64,000 nt of DNA from Massilia aurea (lineage in GTDB: Bacteria; Pseudomonadota; Gammaproteobacteria; Burkholderiales; Burkholderiaceae_D), in assembly GCF_024753205.1 (NCBI RefSeq), contig NZ_JANUGZ010000001.1, positions 930,001 through 994,000 of the forward strand, read 5' to 3'. Under the pieces are notes generated by a model. The model did no database searches, was not told the origin of the DNA, and saw only the letters and a program-made list of their open reading frames with translations. A program made the translations under genes and the position numbers. This document shows, piece by piece, positions 42,013 through 51,190 of this stretch. How positions within the stretch are numbered: the stretch's first letter is position 1; each line of letters starts with the position of its first letter.

Positions 42013-43883
42013 GACGCGCGCCGCCTGTCGGTGCTGCTGCGGGTACGCCAGTCGCGCCGCTCCACCTGCTCGTGGCCGGGCGGCAGCGTGGGCTTGAAGA
42101 TATCCATGTCGAGATCGGCGCCGACGGCGCGCAGCTCCTCGTAGAAGTTCGGCACCATGTCGCAGCCGGTGAAGTAGCCTTGCACCCGCTTCAGTCCATG
42201 CTGGTCCGGATTGCCGTAACCCTGGCTGACGAAGCGGAACAGTTCCTGCAACTGGACCTTGCCGCTTTCCATGCCGGTCAATTCGGTAATGCTGGTCACC
42301 TTGCGCGAGCCGCAGGCAAAGCGCGACTGCTGCACCACCACGTCCACGGCCGACGAGATCTGTTCGCGGATCGCCGTCAGCGGCAGGTCCATGCCGGCCA
42401 TCAGCACCATCGTTTCGAGTCGGGCCAGGCCATCACGCGGCGTGTTCGCGTGCAGGGTCGTCAGCGATCCTTCATGGCCCGTGTTCATCGCCTGCAGCAT
42501 GTCAAGCGCCTCGGCGCCGCGGCACTCGCCAACGACGATGCGGTCCGGCCGCATGCGCAGCGTGTTCTTTACCAGGTCGCGGATCGGCACGCTGCCCTTG
42601 CCTTCCAAATTGGGCGGTCGCGACTCCAGGCTGATCAGGTGCTCGTGGTGCAGCTTCAGTTCCGCCGCGTCTTCCACGGTGATGATGCGTTCTCCCGACG
42701 GAATGAAATTGGACAGGATATTCAGCAGCGTGGTCTTGCCCGACCCCGTGCCGCCGGATACGATGATGTTCTTGCGCGACTCCACGCAGATCTGCAGAAA
42801 GTCAGCCATGTTCGGGCTCAGCGCACCGAATTCCACCAGGTCCTGCGACGTCAGGCGCCGCGCCGAGAATTTACGAATCGTCAACGCCGGACCTTTCAGG
42901 GCCAGTGGCGCGATGATGGCGTTGACCCGGGAGCCGTCCTTCAGCCGGGCATCGACCATCGGCGACGACTCGTCGATCCGACGGCCTAGTGGTGCCACGA
43001 TGCGCTCGATCACGCCCAGCACGGCACGGTCGCCGGTGAACGTGAGCGGATGGCGCAGGAGGCGGCCATTGCGTTCGACATATATCTCGTCGTAGCGGTT
43101 GACCATGATCTCGCTGACAGTATCATCGGCCAGCAGTTCTTCCAGCGGCCCCAGGCCCACGGCCTCGTCGAGCACCTGGCGGCTCAGCACTGCGCGGTCC
43201 AGTTCGCGCGGCAGGTCTGCATCTATTTCGCGCATGATGGTGCGGATCACTGTGGCGCTCTCGGTACGCAGTTGCTCGTCGCTCATGCTCGACACATCGT
43301 GGCGGCGCAGGTCCATTGTATCGAGCAGCTTTGCGTGGATGCGCTTGCGCCATTCGAATTCAAGCTCCTTGCGGCGCACATCAACACCGGGCACCAGCGC
43401 GAAACCGTTGGCCGGCGCAGCATCGACCACCGCACCCAGCGCCGGCTGCCGAAGCGCCGCCTGCACGGCCTCGGCTGCCCGTGCCGCCAAGTGGCGCGAG
43501 CTTTCCAGTTCCTCGGTGGCCTGACGGTTGCGCGCCGGCGCCGAACTGGAGCGCGATACGGGCGACGCCGCCTGCACCTGCGGCGCTTCGGGCATGCTGT
43601 TGAGGACGCGCAACCGGTAGCCGCCCACGGTGATCACGTCGCTCGCGGCCAGGGGGCCATACTGCGAATCCACTCGCGCGCCGTTGACGGACAGGCCGAT
43701 GTACGCCCCCAAGTCCTGCACCACCACGCCGGCCGGCGTACGGTACAGCCGCGCGTGTTCCTTGCCCAGGCGCCAGCCATCGAGCCGGATGTCGCTGTCG
43801 CTGCCTTTGCCGATGATCGCTTCGTCCGGCACTTCAAGCAGGTGCGGCGCGCCATCGCCCGCGGTGATTTCAATATCCAGCAT
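42009..43883 (-). CDS. cpaF: FHA-CpaF (TadA) Tad pilus secretion ATPase
   Basis: 624 aa. An N-terminal forkhead-associated domain (residues ~1-95: AIIGKGSDSDIRLDGWRLGKEHARLY, VNGARVD) is fused by a Gln/Ala-rich linker to a full CpaF/TadA ATPase. The ATPase has the helical N-domain (~165-260), Walker A GGTGSGKT (377-384), the Asp box ITVEDAAELKL, Walker B RPDRIVVGECRGAEALDMLQAMNTGHEG and the His box TTLHANT. CpaF powers extension and retraction of Flp pili. FHA domains read phosphothreonine, so this enzyme may be controlled by a Ser/Thr kinase. The expected localisation ATPase TadZ/CpaE is not present in the locus. Confidence 0.92.
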   Translation of the reverse strand: MLDIEITAGDGAPHLLEVPDEAIIGKGSDSDIRLDGWRLGKEHARLYRTPAGVVVQDLGAYIGLSVNGARVDSQYGPLAASDVITVGGYRLRVLNSMPEAPQVQAASPVSRSSSAPARNRQATEELESSRHLAARAAEAVQAALRQPALGAVVDAAPANGFALVPGVDVRRKELEFEWRKRIHAKLLDTMDLRRHDVSSMSDEQLRTESATVIRTIMREIDADLPRELDRAVLSRQVLDEAVGLGPLEELLADDTVSEIMVNRYDEIYVERNGRLLRHPLTFTGDRAVLGVIERIVAPLGRRIDESSPMVDARLKDGSRVNAIIAPLALKGPALTIRKFSARRLTSQDLVEFGALSPNMADFLQICVESRKNIIVSGGTGSGKTTLLNILSNFIPSGERIITVEDAAELKLHHEHLISLESRPPNLEGKGSVPIRDLVKNTLRMRPDRIVVGECRGAEALDMLQAMNTGHEGSLTTLHANTPRDGLARLETMVLMAGMDLPLTAIREQISSAVDVVVQQSRFACGSRKVTSITELTGMESGKVQLQELFRFVSQGYGNPDQHGLKRVQGYFTGCDMVPNFYEELRAVGADLDMDIFKPTLPPGHEQVERRDWRTRSSTDRRRAS

Positions 43884-43891
43884 GGCGACTC

Positions 43892-45583
43892 CTAGCGTGT
43901 TTCATTGGTGACGACCGGCGCCGCAGTGGACGTGGCGGCCGGCGTGAAGACTTCCCCCGCATCCGTCTGCGGCTGTAGCGGATCGGACAGGAACGGCATA
44001 GGTCCCATGTGTTCGCCGAGCCGTTCCTTGGTGCGCTCGACACGTTCGACGAGGCCCGGCGCGCGGGTATCGACGACGGTCGGCGTGACGAAGACCACCA
44101 GCTCCGTCTCGCGGTTCTGGAAACGCTTGGACCGGAACAGCGCGCCCAGCACGGGCAGGTCGCCCAGCACTGGCACCTTGTCGATATCGTTGCTGGTAGT
44201 CCGCTGCAGCAGGCCAGACAAGACGATCGTCTCACCGCTGCGCACATTGAATTCGGTCTTGGTGCGCCGCGTCAGCAGGGCCGGGCCGCTGGTCGTCGTC
44301 ACCGACGGGTCCAGCGAACTGACATCTGAATCGATCTCGGCACGGATCACGCCATTGCGCCCCACCTTGGGTTCGATCTCGAGCCGGATGCCATAGGGCT
44401 TGAACAGGATCGTCACGCCATTGTCGTTAGCCACCGAATAGGGAAATTCGCCGCCGGCGAGGAAGCTCGATTTGCCTCCGCTGCGGGTGGACAGCTGCGG
44501 CTCGGCAAGGATCGACGCGCTGCCGTTCTGCTCGAGCAGGTTCAGTTGCGCATTTAAACCCACATTTATCGCGCTCATCAGTGTCAGCGAGGACGGTAGG
44601 ACCACACCTTGGCTCTGGTCGATGTTCGAGATCGGCGGCTGCTGGCCGGCCGGTGCCGTGATGGTGATCTGGCGACCGCCCACTGCGGCGCCGTTATTAC
44701 CGCGGTTGAACGGCGACCAGATCGCGCCCAAGGCGCCGCCGCCGGTGGGATTCCATCTCAAGCCCAGTTCGCGCAGCTCGGACTTGGGAAATTCCACGAC
44801 CTTCACATCCATCAGCACCGTCTGCTCCCAGCCGATCGGGCTGGTGAAATTGACGATCTGCGGATAGCGCTTGGCCAGCTCGGCGACCTTCTCGCGATCG
44901 ATATCGGACAGCTCCTCGCCTTCGACGATCACCTTGTCACCCACCACCGACGCGGTGGCCCTGGGAATATGGCGAAGAAATCCCGCCACCTCGCGTGTGA
45001 TGCGCGCCGTCTCGCCCGACACAATATTGACCTTGATGCGCTGGTAGCGACCGTCCTCGTTCCACACGAACAGCGACGACACGCCCACGCCATTGCCGAA
45101 CACGATGATTTCCCGGCCGTCCAGCGCACTAGCGCTGAGGATCTGGCCATTGCCCACGGCGATACGGGCCACGCCCGGGGTAGGGAACACGCGAGATTCA
45201 CCCACGTACAGTTCGATCTCGGAGACTGGGGCCAGCTCGCCATCCGCATTGATCGGCGCATACGGTTCGACCGTCTTCCGAGCGGCCCGCCTGATCTTAG
45301 CGGCGCCCGCCTCGGTGATCGGATTGCGGCTCAAGAATTGCGTTCCCGGTGCCGCTCCTTGGGGCACGGCAGGGGCAGCGATGGCTTTCGGCGCCAGCGC
45401 GGCTGGCGTTGGAGCGCCAAATGACGACGATGCGGATACTGCGCGGCTGGCGGCCGCCGGTTGTTGCGCGGTGACCTGTGCGACGGCTTGCAGGGGTGCG
45501 GTGGCCAGGGCCGCGAGGATCGACAACGACAGCGTTGCCAATCGTCTTGCTTGAAGATTCAGCTGGATTGTGTTCTGGCTCAT
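43892..45583 (-). CDS. cpaC: Tad/Flp pilus outer-membrane secretin (RcpA/CpaC)
   Basis: 563 aa. Signal sequence within the first ~36 residues (RRLATLSLSILAALATAPLQAVAQ), a Pro/Ala-rich stretch, the pilus-secretin N-domain (~120-200: EIELYVGESRVFPTPGVARIAVGNGQILSASALDGREIIVFGNG), a BON-like segment and the secretin domain (~270-520) with ILAEPQLSTRSGGKSSFLAGGEFPY and TEFNVRSGETIVLSGLLQRTTS. Forms the outer-membrane channel for the Flp pilus. The N-terminus is long, and the C-terminal ~50 residues (DPLQPQTDAGEVFTPA) are a low-complexity tail. It lies 26 nt after cpaB and 8 nt before cpaF. Confidence 0.92.
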   Translation of the reverse strand: MSQNTIQLNLQARRLATLSLSILAALATAPLQAVAQVTAQQPAAASRAVSASSSFGAPTPAALAPKAIAAPAVPQGAAPGTQFLSRNPITEAGAAKIRRAARKTVEPYAPINADGELAPVSEIELYVGESRVFPTPGVARIAVGNGQILSASALDGREIIVFGNGVGVSSLFVWNEDGRYQRIKVNIVSGETARITREVAGFLRHIPRATASVVGDKVIVEGEELSDIDREKVAELAKRYPQIVNFTSPIGWEQTVLMDVKVVEFPKSELRELGLRWNPTGGGALGAIWSPFNRGNNGAAVGGRQITITAPAGQQPPISNIDQSQGVVLPSSLTLMSAINVGLNAQLNLLEQNGSASILAEPQLSTRSGGKSSFLAGGEFPYSVANDNGVTILFKPYGIRLEIEPKVGRNGVIRAEIDSDVSSLDPSVTTTSGPALLTRRTKTEFNVRSGETIVLSGLLQRTTSNDIDKVPVLGDLPVLGALFRSKRFQNRETELVVFVTPTVVDTRAPGLVERVERTKERLGEHMGPMPFLSDPLQPQTDAGEVFTPAATSTAAPVVTNETR

Positions 45584-45609
45584 GGATCAGGAAAAGTAAG
45601 AGGCGCGCT

Positions 45610-46584
45610 TCAGCGCATGCCAATAGTGGTGGTCTGGGTGCCGGGCACGGACTGGTCATCGTCGCCCGCTGCCGACTGTGTATTCGCGCCCGGCGCCGGG
45701 GCTTCGCCGGGATTGACGAGAGCCCGTCCACCCGTGCGGCGCAGGTACAACGCCTCGGATGGCACCTTGCTGTTACCGTAGATTACCGGTACGCCGCGCC
45801 GCGCCTGGCCGCCCCCGGCAGCCTTCGGCCGCCCTTGTATGCCCAACAACGACGCCAGGTCGTTGACTTCAGCACCGATCGGCTGGTTGTCGTCCGGGTT
45901 GCGTAGTAGCGCGGTGAGCTTGCCGATGTCGCGCGCCACGATCAGGTTCTGCGCCTGCGCCGGCGTGGTGTCGATGGTGACGGTGGTGTACTGGCGGTTG
46001 TCGCCAGCGGTGGCATCGTCGACCTGGCGTTGCCCGGTGGCCAGTACGTGCACGCGCTGCAGCAGCGGGAACGTCAGCTTCTTGCCGTTCTGGTCGACCG
46101 TGGCGATCAGGTCGATCATGTCACCGGGTTCGAGCAGGCCCGAGATGGAATTGATTTCATCGACAGGGACCGTCATCGCGCGACGGCCCGCTTCCACCCG
46201 TGCCGAGAATGTCGGCGCCTTCTGCGCCTCCATCAGGCCCCACAGGACCATCTCGCCGGCCTTGACCGGATAGGCCAATGCCTGGCCGTCGATGCGGGGA
46301 AAATCGTCCGGCGTTACGGCCACAGAGTGCGCATATTCAATTGGCACGTTGCGCACTGCCACGTTGGTGTTATCGAGCTTGACGCCACGGGCGATGTCTA
46401 CCTTGGCCACCACCACCTGCACGGTGCTGCCCTTGGTGCGCGCTTCGATCGCTTCCACGCGGTTGTTCAGGTAGCGGGTGGCGGCAAACGCGGCTAGACC
46501 GCCGATGGCAAGCGCGACACCCAGAACGATCCAGGTCTTGCCAGGCCGGAAGCGGCGCAGCGGTTTGAGACGGTCCAGGTTCAT
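45610..46584 (-). CDS. cpaB: Tad pilus assembly protein CpaB (RcpC)
   Basis: 324 aa. N-terminal TM helix WIVLGVALAIGGLAAFAATRYL, then SAF domain (KVDIARGVKLDNTNVAVRNVPIEY, ~60-120, with YPVKAGEMVLWGLM) and the CpaB C-domain (GRRAMTVPVDEINSISGLLEPGDMIDLIATV). CpaB/RcpC is a periplasmic component associated with the secretin. The C-terminal ~70 residues are Gly/Ala/Pro-rich. I place the start at ATG 46584; the frame is open far upstream but that part antiparallels other genes. It starts 2 nt after the stop of the small pilin-like gene. Confidence 0.9.
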   Translation of the reverse strand: MNLDRLKPLRRFRPGKTWIVLGVALAIGGLAAFAATRYLNNRVEAIEARTKGSTVQVVVAKVDIARGVKLDNTNVAVRNVPIEYAHSVAVTPDDFPRIDGQALAYPVKAGEMVLWGLMEAQKAPTFSARVEAGRRAMTVPVDEINSISGLLEPGDMIDLIATVDQNGKKLTFPLLQRVHVLATGQRQVDDATAGDNRQYTTVTIDTTPAQAQNLIVARDIGKLTALLRNPDDNQPIGAEVNDLASLLGIQGRPKAAGGGQARRGVPVIYGNSKVPSEALYLRRTGGRALVNPGEAPAPGANTQSAAGDDDQSVPGTQTTTIGMR

Positions 46585-46586
46585 GA

Positions 46587-46781
46587 TCAGTTCGGTAAGG
46601 AGATGGCGTGACTGACGTCGCGGTAGGACTGCTTGAAGATATCCAGCACGACCTTGAGCGTGGAGCGGGCGCCTTCCGGACTGGCCGCATCGCCGCTGAT
46701 CGGCACGAACAGCGCGAAGGCTAGGGCCGCGCAAACGATCACGTACTCCAGCGATGTGTGCCCTGCTTGTCGGTAATTCAT
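46587..46781 (-). CDS. Small Flp/TadE-like minor prepilin
   Basis: 64 aa. RQAGHTSLEYVIVCAALAFALFVPISGDAA carries the prepilin pattern: Gly, then HTSLE with Glu at position +5, then a hydrophobic helix. The remainder is a short polar tail (LKVVLDIFKQSYRDVSHAISL). By length and motif it is a minor pseudopilin of the Tad system rather than the major Flp pilin, which is encoded at 50714-51016. Start overlaps the stop of the upstream gene by 4 nt and it ends 2 nt before cpaB. Confidence 0.75.
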   Translation of the reverse strand: MNYRQAGHTSLEYVIVCAALAFALFVPISGDAASPEGARSTLKVVLDIFKQSYRDVSHAISLPN

Positions 46782-47575
46782 TTGAAGGTTTCGATCGAGG
46801 TGATGGTATTGAGGACAATGACGACCCGGTTGTCCGGCATGCGGCTGATGACGGCGACCGCTTCGCGGCGTTTCCCGCTGAAGAACATCGTGCGACCGCC
46901 GGCCGCGCCGCGTGGCATAGCTGCCAGCGCCGCGGCGCCCGCATCGGCGGCGCGTGACTCGCGTTCGAGCTCGTAGCCGTCGCGGCGCAGCATCTGCTGC
47001 AAGCGTTCGCGGTTTGCGTCCTCGCTGTAGGTATTGGCCAGCACGACGAAGGTGGCGTTGCGGCCAGCATCGATGGAGGTCATCGAGTTCAGGACCTGGG
47101 TGCCGGAAGGCAGCGCGGACAGCAATTTATCGTTGGCCGCACGGGTGGTAGCACGGCCCCCAAGGCTGGCGCGCACATCGGTCACCGCCACCAGGCCATT
47201 CGTGCCGGCTCCCTGCGGCGACAACTGGACCGTGATGTAGTAATTGCCGCTGGCACGGCCCAGCACCAGCCGGTCACCGGCGCGGTTCTCCATCAGGGGC
47301 CGCGGCAGGTGATCGCGGAACCACGCTGCCGTCAGCGCGGGCGAACTGGTGGTGCTGAAGCCGCGCAGCCGCATCGGCAGGCCATTCACATTGAGCTGCT
47401 CGCCGATGGCATACGGCGCAGCGCCAGGGGGCAGCGCGGTGTCCGGCCAATCCGACACGCTGTTGCCGGGCGCGCCCGACACCGCTGCACAAACGGCCAG
47501 TGCCAACATGCCAAGCACGACCGCGAAACCATGCCGCCAGCCGCAGCCGGCAACTGTCAACATGCCGGCCTTCAT
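46778..47575 (-). CDS. Secreted protein of the Tad locus, function unknown
   Basis: 265 aa. N-terminal signal/anchor HGFAVVLGMLALAVCAAVSGA (~15-35). The mature protein has NVNGLPMRLRGFSTTSSPALTAAWFRDHLPRPLMENRAGDRLVLGRASGNYYITVQLSP, resembling a small alpha/beta domain, and a distal segment of similar length (NRERLQQMLRRDGYELERESRA ... RREAVAVISRMPDNRVVIVLNTITSIETFK). These may be two copies of one fold. Unknown family. Overlaps both flanking genes by 4 nt (ATGA), so it is coupled in the operon and probably a periplasmic accessory of the pilus. Confidence 0.75.
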   Translation of the reverse strand: MKAGMLTVAGCGWRHGFAVVLGMLALAVCAAVSGAPGNSVSDWPDTALPPGAAPYAIGEQLNVNGLPMRLRGFSTTSSPALTAAWFRDHLPRPLMENRAGDRLVLGRASGNYYITVQLSPQGAGTNGLVAVTDVRASLGGRATTRAANDKLLSALPSGTQVLNSMTSIDAGRNATFVVLANTYSEDANRERLQQMLRRDGYELERESRAADAGAAALAAMPRGAAGGRTMFFSGKRREAVAVISRMPDNRVVIVLNTITSIETFK

Positions 47576-48405
47576 CGTGTGCGATCCTTCGGCACTTCGT
47601 CGCGCCAGAAATCGAGCTCGCCGAGCTTGGGAGCATGCGCGTTGTGGCCTGCCGGCGACTGGAGCACGGTGACAGCTGCTTTTACGAGCGGCCTGGCGTT
47701 CTTCAGCAACTCGCCCGGGAAAAGTAACTTCTGGCCGAAGCGCGACTGCACCTGCTGCGGATCGGCAGCGGTCCAGCTGTCGGGCACCACCGCCGTATGG
47801 CGCGACACCGACAGGTTGATGTTCTTGAAACCCTCGTAGGTCGATGCATAGCCGGGGCCGATGTCCTTCAGGTTGGCCAGCGTGACATGAACATTGGCGC
47901 GATAGATGCCGTTTTTCAGGCCCATCGTATCGGCAGCCTTGAACGGCGTCGGCATGTTGAACGGCCTGTCATCGTCGGCGCTGCTGATGCCGCTTGCATG
48001 ACTGGTACCATTGGACGTGCCAAAACTGACGCTGATATCGGAAAAGTGGCGGATCAGTGCCGCACCCTGTGGATCGACCCACATCAGGTTCTGGTTAGCC
48101 TTGAAATCGCCCGCTTCGTCGTTGGTTTTGATCGGCGCATCGGAATTGCTGAAGAAGCGTCGCCGCACTTCCTGCTCTAGCTGGGCACGAGGCTTATAGG
48201 CATTCATGCCTTCGTTATTGGTGATCGCATCAAACGCCACGTAGCGGCTGGCCAGTTCGGTGGCGTGGCTGATGCTCTGGTATTTGCCGATGAGTGGAAT
48301 CAGCAGGAACAGCGGCACCAGCGCCAGCGCGATGACGACGAACTCCGTCAATGCCTGGCCACAATCGTGCCGCCGGCGCAGACCCGTTGCAACGTGGCGC
48401 TTCAT
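47572..48405 (-). CDS. TadE/TadG-like pilus assembly protein
   Basis: 277 aa. N-terminal region RRRHDCGQALTEFVVIALALVPLFLLIPLIGKYQSISHATELASRYVAFDA is the TadE signature: short basic leader, Gly, then a Glu (in ALTEF) within a hydrophobic helix, followed by the conserved ATE.A.RY. The soluble remainder has no recognised motif. TadE/F/G proteins are pseudopilins of the Tad apparatus. Coupled to both neighbours by 4-nt overlaps. Confidence 0.82.
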   Translation of the reverse strand: MKRHVATGLRRRHDCGQALTEFVVIALALVPLFLLIPLIGKYQSISHATELASRYVAFDAITNNEGMNAYKPRAQLEQEVRRRFFSNSDAPIKTNDEAGDFKANQNLMWVDPQGAALIRHFSDISVSFGTSNGTSHASGISSADDDRPFNMPTPFKAADTMGLKNGIYRANVHVTLANLKDIGPGYASTYEGFKNINLSVSRHTAVVPDSWTAADPQQVQSRFGQKLLFPGELLKNARPLVKAAVTVLQSPAGHNAHAPKLGELDFWRDEVPKDRTR

Positions 48406-49337
48406 GGCACGCTCCGGTCGGCATTGATCGCGAAACCACTATGCAGGTACGGTGCGAAGACGGCACCACCTACTTCGGTATCCAGGCGTGCATCGACTGC
48501 CTTCAGTTGAAAACCTTCGGGCGTGGTGCTCTCCAGCAGCAGGCCGCCGAAGCCGTCCTTGTCAACGGCATGCAGCGGCAAGAATGATCCACCAATGGCA
48601 TAGCACAGCGTTGACTTCGTGCCCTTGTCGTCGATGGGCTGCGTCCAGCGCCTGCAATGCACGCCTGCCACCGTATGTTGTGCGCCGCGCGCGGGCGCCA
48701 TGGCAGCGGCTTTCAGCATCTGTGGCATGGCCGCAGCAAAGGCGGGGTTCGCGGCCAGCCGCTTCATCATGTCGGCCGGCGGCCGCGGTGGGGCGCTGGC
48801 GACAGGGCGAGCATCGGCATGGCCGCCGGGCCCGCACTCACCATCGGCTTTTTTCGCGACCAGGTCGATCTGGCAGACGCCCTTGCCCGACGCTAGCAAC
48901 GCCTTCGCATAGGGTCTGGATAGCAGACTGCAATCGCGCATGTCCACGGCGTGCGTGGCGCCGCTGGTGTAGGTAATCCTGCGCGTCGCGGTGGCGTACT
49001 GCTCCTCGCGGACGATGGTCACGTGGTCGGGCCATACGCTCGGCGGGTTCAGTTTGACGCCGCTGTCGGCAAGCGATTTCATGCAGGCCTGCACGTCGTT
49101 CTTCAGGGCCGCCAGGGCTGCTGTATTGCCTTCCTTGCCCTCGAAATAGCCTTCGAGCCGAGTGCGGTGGACCTTGACGGCGGTACCGCCGCCGTACACG
49201 ACGTGTGGCGAATTTGCCTTCAGGACGAGCGTTTCGTACTGCGTGGTGGCCTGCGCGGCAGTGCCAAGTAGCACCAGCACCATGCCAGATGCCACGACTG
49301 CCGTCGCCCGTCGGGGGTGGTTCATATGCTGTGTCAT
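48402..49337 (-). CDS. Secreted protein of the Tad locus, function unknown
   Basis: 311 aa with signal peptide MNHPRRATAVVASGMVLVLLGTAAQA. Six cysteines (in VQACMKSL, MRDCSLL, GVCQIDL, GECGPGG, GVHCRRW and TLCYAIG) suggest disulfides in the periplasm. Other segments: SGATHAVDMRDCSLLSRPYAKALLASGKG and FGGLLLESTTPEGFQLKAVDARLDTEVG. I do not recognise the domain. It sits between the TadG-like and TadE-like genes, coupled to each by 4-nt overlaps; a periplasmic role in pilus assembly is inferred. An internal ATG 4 codons later is the alternative start. Confidence 0.72.
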   Translation of the reverse strand: MTQHMNHPRRATAVVASGMVLVLLGTAAQATTQYETLVLKANSPHVVYGGGTAVKVHRTRLEGYFEGKEGNTAALAALKNDVQACMKSLADSGVKLNPPSVWPDHVTIVREEQYATATRRITYTSGATHAVDMRDCSLLSRPYAKALLASGKGVCQIDLVAKKADGECGPGGHADARPVASAPPRPPADMMKRLAANPAFAAAMPQMLKAAAMAPARGAQHTVAGVHCRRWTQPIDDKGTKSTLCYAIGGSFLPLHAVDKDGFGGLLLESTTPEGFQLKAVDARLDTEVGGAVFAPYLHSGFAINADRSVP

Positions 49338-50695
49338 GGATTCTGCAGGGCCAACGCCGCGGCCTTGACGGCGGCCGAGTTGCCGATCAGGTGCGCTTGC
49401 CAGTACGGGTTGAACAGGCTGGCCAGTTCCTTCTTGCCGTCCACGCGCGCGGTGGGGCGTTCAAAGAACACTTCGGAACTCGACACGGCGGCCATCACAC
49501 TCTTCGCTTCAGCGCCTTCGTAGATCGCCATCTGCCCCGCCGGCTTGACGAGCGACGTGCCGGACGACGTGCGCAGGTCGGCGCTGCCGCGTGTGAGGCG
49601 GATGGCAAATTGCAGGCGCGGATTTTCCTTCTTGTTGGCGTCGGCGTTTTCCGGCGCGTACCCAAATGCCTTGGTGGACAGGTCGTAGAAGCTGGGCACG
49701 CCGCTGTAGTACCAGTCGCCGCCGGTCTTCTTCGCAGACTGCCTGCCGTCGCCCAGGTTGTACGCGGTTTGGCTCCGGCACCTGGCCGAAAACAGCCGGA
49801 CAACGAAGATCTCCGTGCCCAATTTTCCATCATCCCGCGCCGACCAGTCATCGAAGCCATTGAGCGTCGTGCTGGCCGTGTGGCTCGCATTGCCCCGCAA
49901 AGGCAGGGCCAAAAAACATGACCAAGGCGATCTGTCGCTCCAGCCTCGGCTGGAAACGAATAAATCCTTGTAAGCCGCGGCCGCTTCGACGTTCTTGAAG
50001 CGGGTACGGTCGTTGCCAGAGTAGCGACGGATGAACGGCTCGCCATCAAACAGCGTGTAGTTGTCGAGCAGTGGCACGGTATCCACCTTGACGGCACCAA
50101 GTCCTGCATAGTTTGCGTCGGCGACCTGTTGCATCAGCGTTTTGCGGGCCGGCAGGAAGCCAGCAGACATGGCCGTTTGCGTCGCTTGCAGAGCGACCTT
50201 GGCGGTTTCGGTGGCCAGAATCGTGCCCTGGGCCACGGCGTCGAAACCCTGTTTGGCTGGCTGGATCACCGCCTGAGCATATTGCCACGCCATCAACGCA
50301 CACAAAGGTTCATATTTGACCAATACAAGGACGATCGGCACGGAAGAAATGTTCGTGCAGTTCAATGGCGTCACACGCTGATTGTGCTCTTCAGCATATT
50401 CGAGCCACGACGACACGCTGACTAGTTGCGCCACCAACACCTCGTTGGCCATCATGGCGCGGTTGGTATACGCATCGAAATTAAGCGCCCGGGCATGCAT
50501 CACCGCGGCACTGTAGGCCACGGCATCCGCGGTATTGACCAGCTTGGTCTTTTCCGCGGTGAGTTGCCCGGTGTTGAACATGAAAAACACGCCCGCCAGG
50601 CCGGTAACCAACACGAAGAGGCCGAAAAGCAGCGCCTGTCCCCGTTGCCGGGCCAGTTGCGGATTGGCATGGAGTCGTGTGCGAGGCCGTGGCAT
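49334..50695 (-). CDS. TadG-like pilus assembly protein
   Basis: 453 aa. N-terminus RQRGQALLFGLFVLVTGLAGVFFMFNTGQLTAEKTKLVNTADAVAYSAAVMHARALNFDAYTNRAMMANEV is the TadE/G-like signature: a Gly-Gln-Ala leader with one TM helix, then the polar NTADAVAYSAA helix. The long extracytoplasmic domain has no recognised motif. TadG-like proteins are thought to be anchored in the inner membrane and contribute to pilus placement. It starts 18 nt after the Flp pilin stop and overlaps the next gene by 4 nt. Confidence 0.85.
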   Translation of the reverse strand: MPRPRTRLHANPQLARQRGQALLFGLFVLVTGLAGVFFMFNTGQLTAEKTKLVNTADAVAYSAAVMHARALNFDAYTNRAMMANEVLVAQLVSVSSWLEYAEEHNQRVTPLNCTNISSVPIVLVLVKYEPLCALMAWQYAQAVIQPAKQGFDAVAQGTILATETAKVALQATQTAMSAGFLPARKTLMQQVADANYAGLGAVKVDTVPLLDNYTLFDGEPFIRRYSGNDRTRFKNVEAAAAYKDLFVSSRGWSDRSPWSCFLALPLRGNASHTASTTLNGFDDWSARDDGKLGTEIFVVRLFSARCRSQTAYNLGDGRQSAKKTGGDWYYSGVPSFYDLSTKAFGYAPENADANKKENPRLQFAIRLTRGSADLRTSSGTSLVKPAGQMAIYEGAEAKSVMAAVSSSEVFFERPTARVDGKKELASLFNPYWQAHLIGNSAAVKAAALALQNP

Positions 50696-50713
50696 GGCGA
50701 ACTGGTGCGACGC

Positions 50714-51016
50714 TTACTGCTTGCCGGTGTTGGACTGATCGCCGAACGTGGACAGCGAGTTCTTATTCGTGTCCTTCGCCGCGGTGACGGCCTTGCCTGA
50801 TGCCGTTCCTGCCTGGGCAATCGCGGCACTACCGTCCTTGCCGGAGACTTCCTGCGAGATACCAGCCATCTGGTTACGGATTGTGGCACCGAACAACTGC
50901 GTGACGGCGATTGCCGCAACGGCGATCAGAGCCACGATGATGATGTACTCGGTCATGCCCTGACCCTTTTGCTGACGAGAAGCGATTTTTTTTGCAACGA
51001 GTTTGCGCGAAATCAT
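50714..51016 (-). CDS. flp: Major Flp-type pilin
   Basis: 100 aa. Leader MISRKLVAKKIASRQQKGQG followed by MTEYIIIVALIAVAAIAVTQLFGATI: the Gly before MTEY is the prepilin peptidase site, and the Glu-Tyr pair plus the hydrophobic helix are the Flp signature. The tail (SGKDGSAAIAQAGTASGKAVTAAKDTNKNS) is longer than in many Flp pilins, where total length is 50-80. ATG 51016 has GGGG 6 nt upstream; a TTG 4 codons before is less likely. First gene of the Tad operon, with a ~180-nt AT-rich leader behind it. A prepilin peptidase is not in the window. Confidence 0.92.
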   Translation of the reverse strand: MISRKLVAKKIASRQQKGQGMTEYIIIVALIAVAAIAVTQLFGATIRNQMAGISQEVSGKDGSAAIAQAGTASGKAVTAAKDTNKNSLSTFGDQSNTGKQ

Positions 51017-51190
51017 GATGAACCCCAAAGTGTCGAAAGAGCACGAACTCTATTGGATTAGTCATGCTTTAAAACTATCGGAATGTCACAATCAAAATAT
51101 AAAAAAATAAATCTTTTTCTGCACCTTTCGGCAACCACATGTACTTACGGTTGTGCTAACCTGCCGACCCGAGAACTCTTCAAGTCTTTG

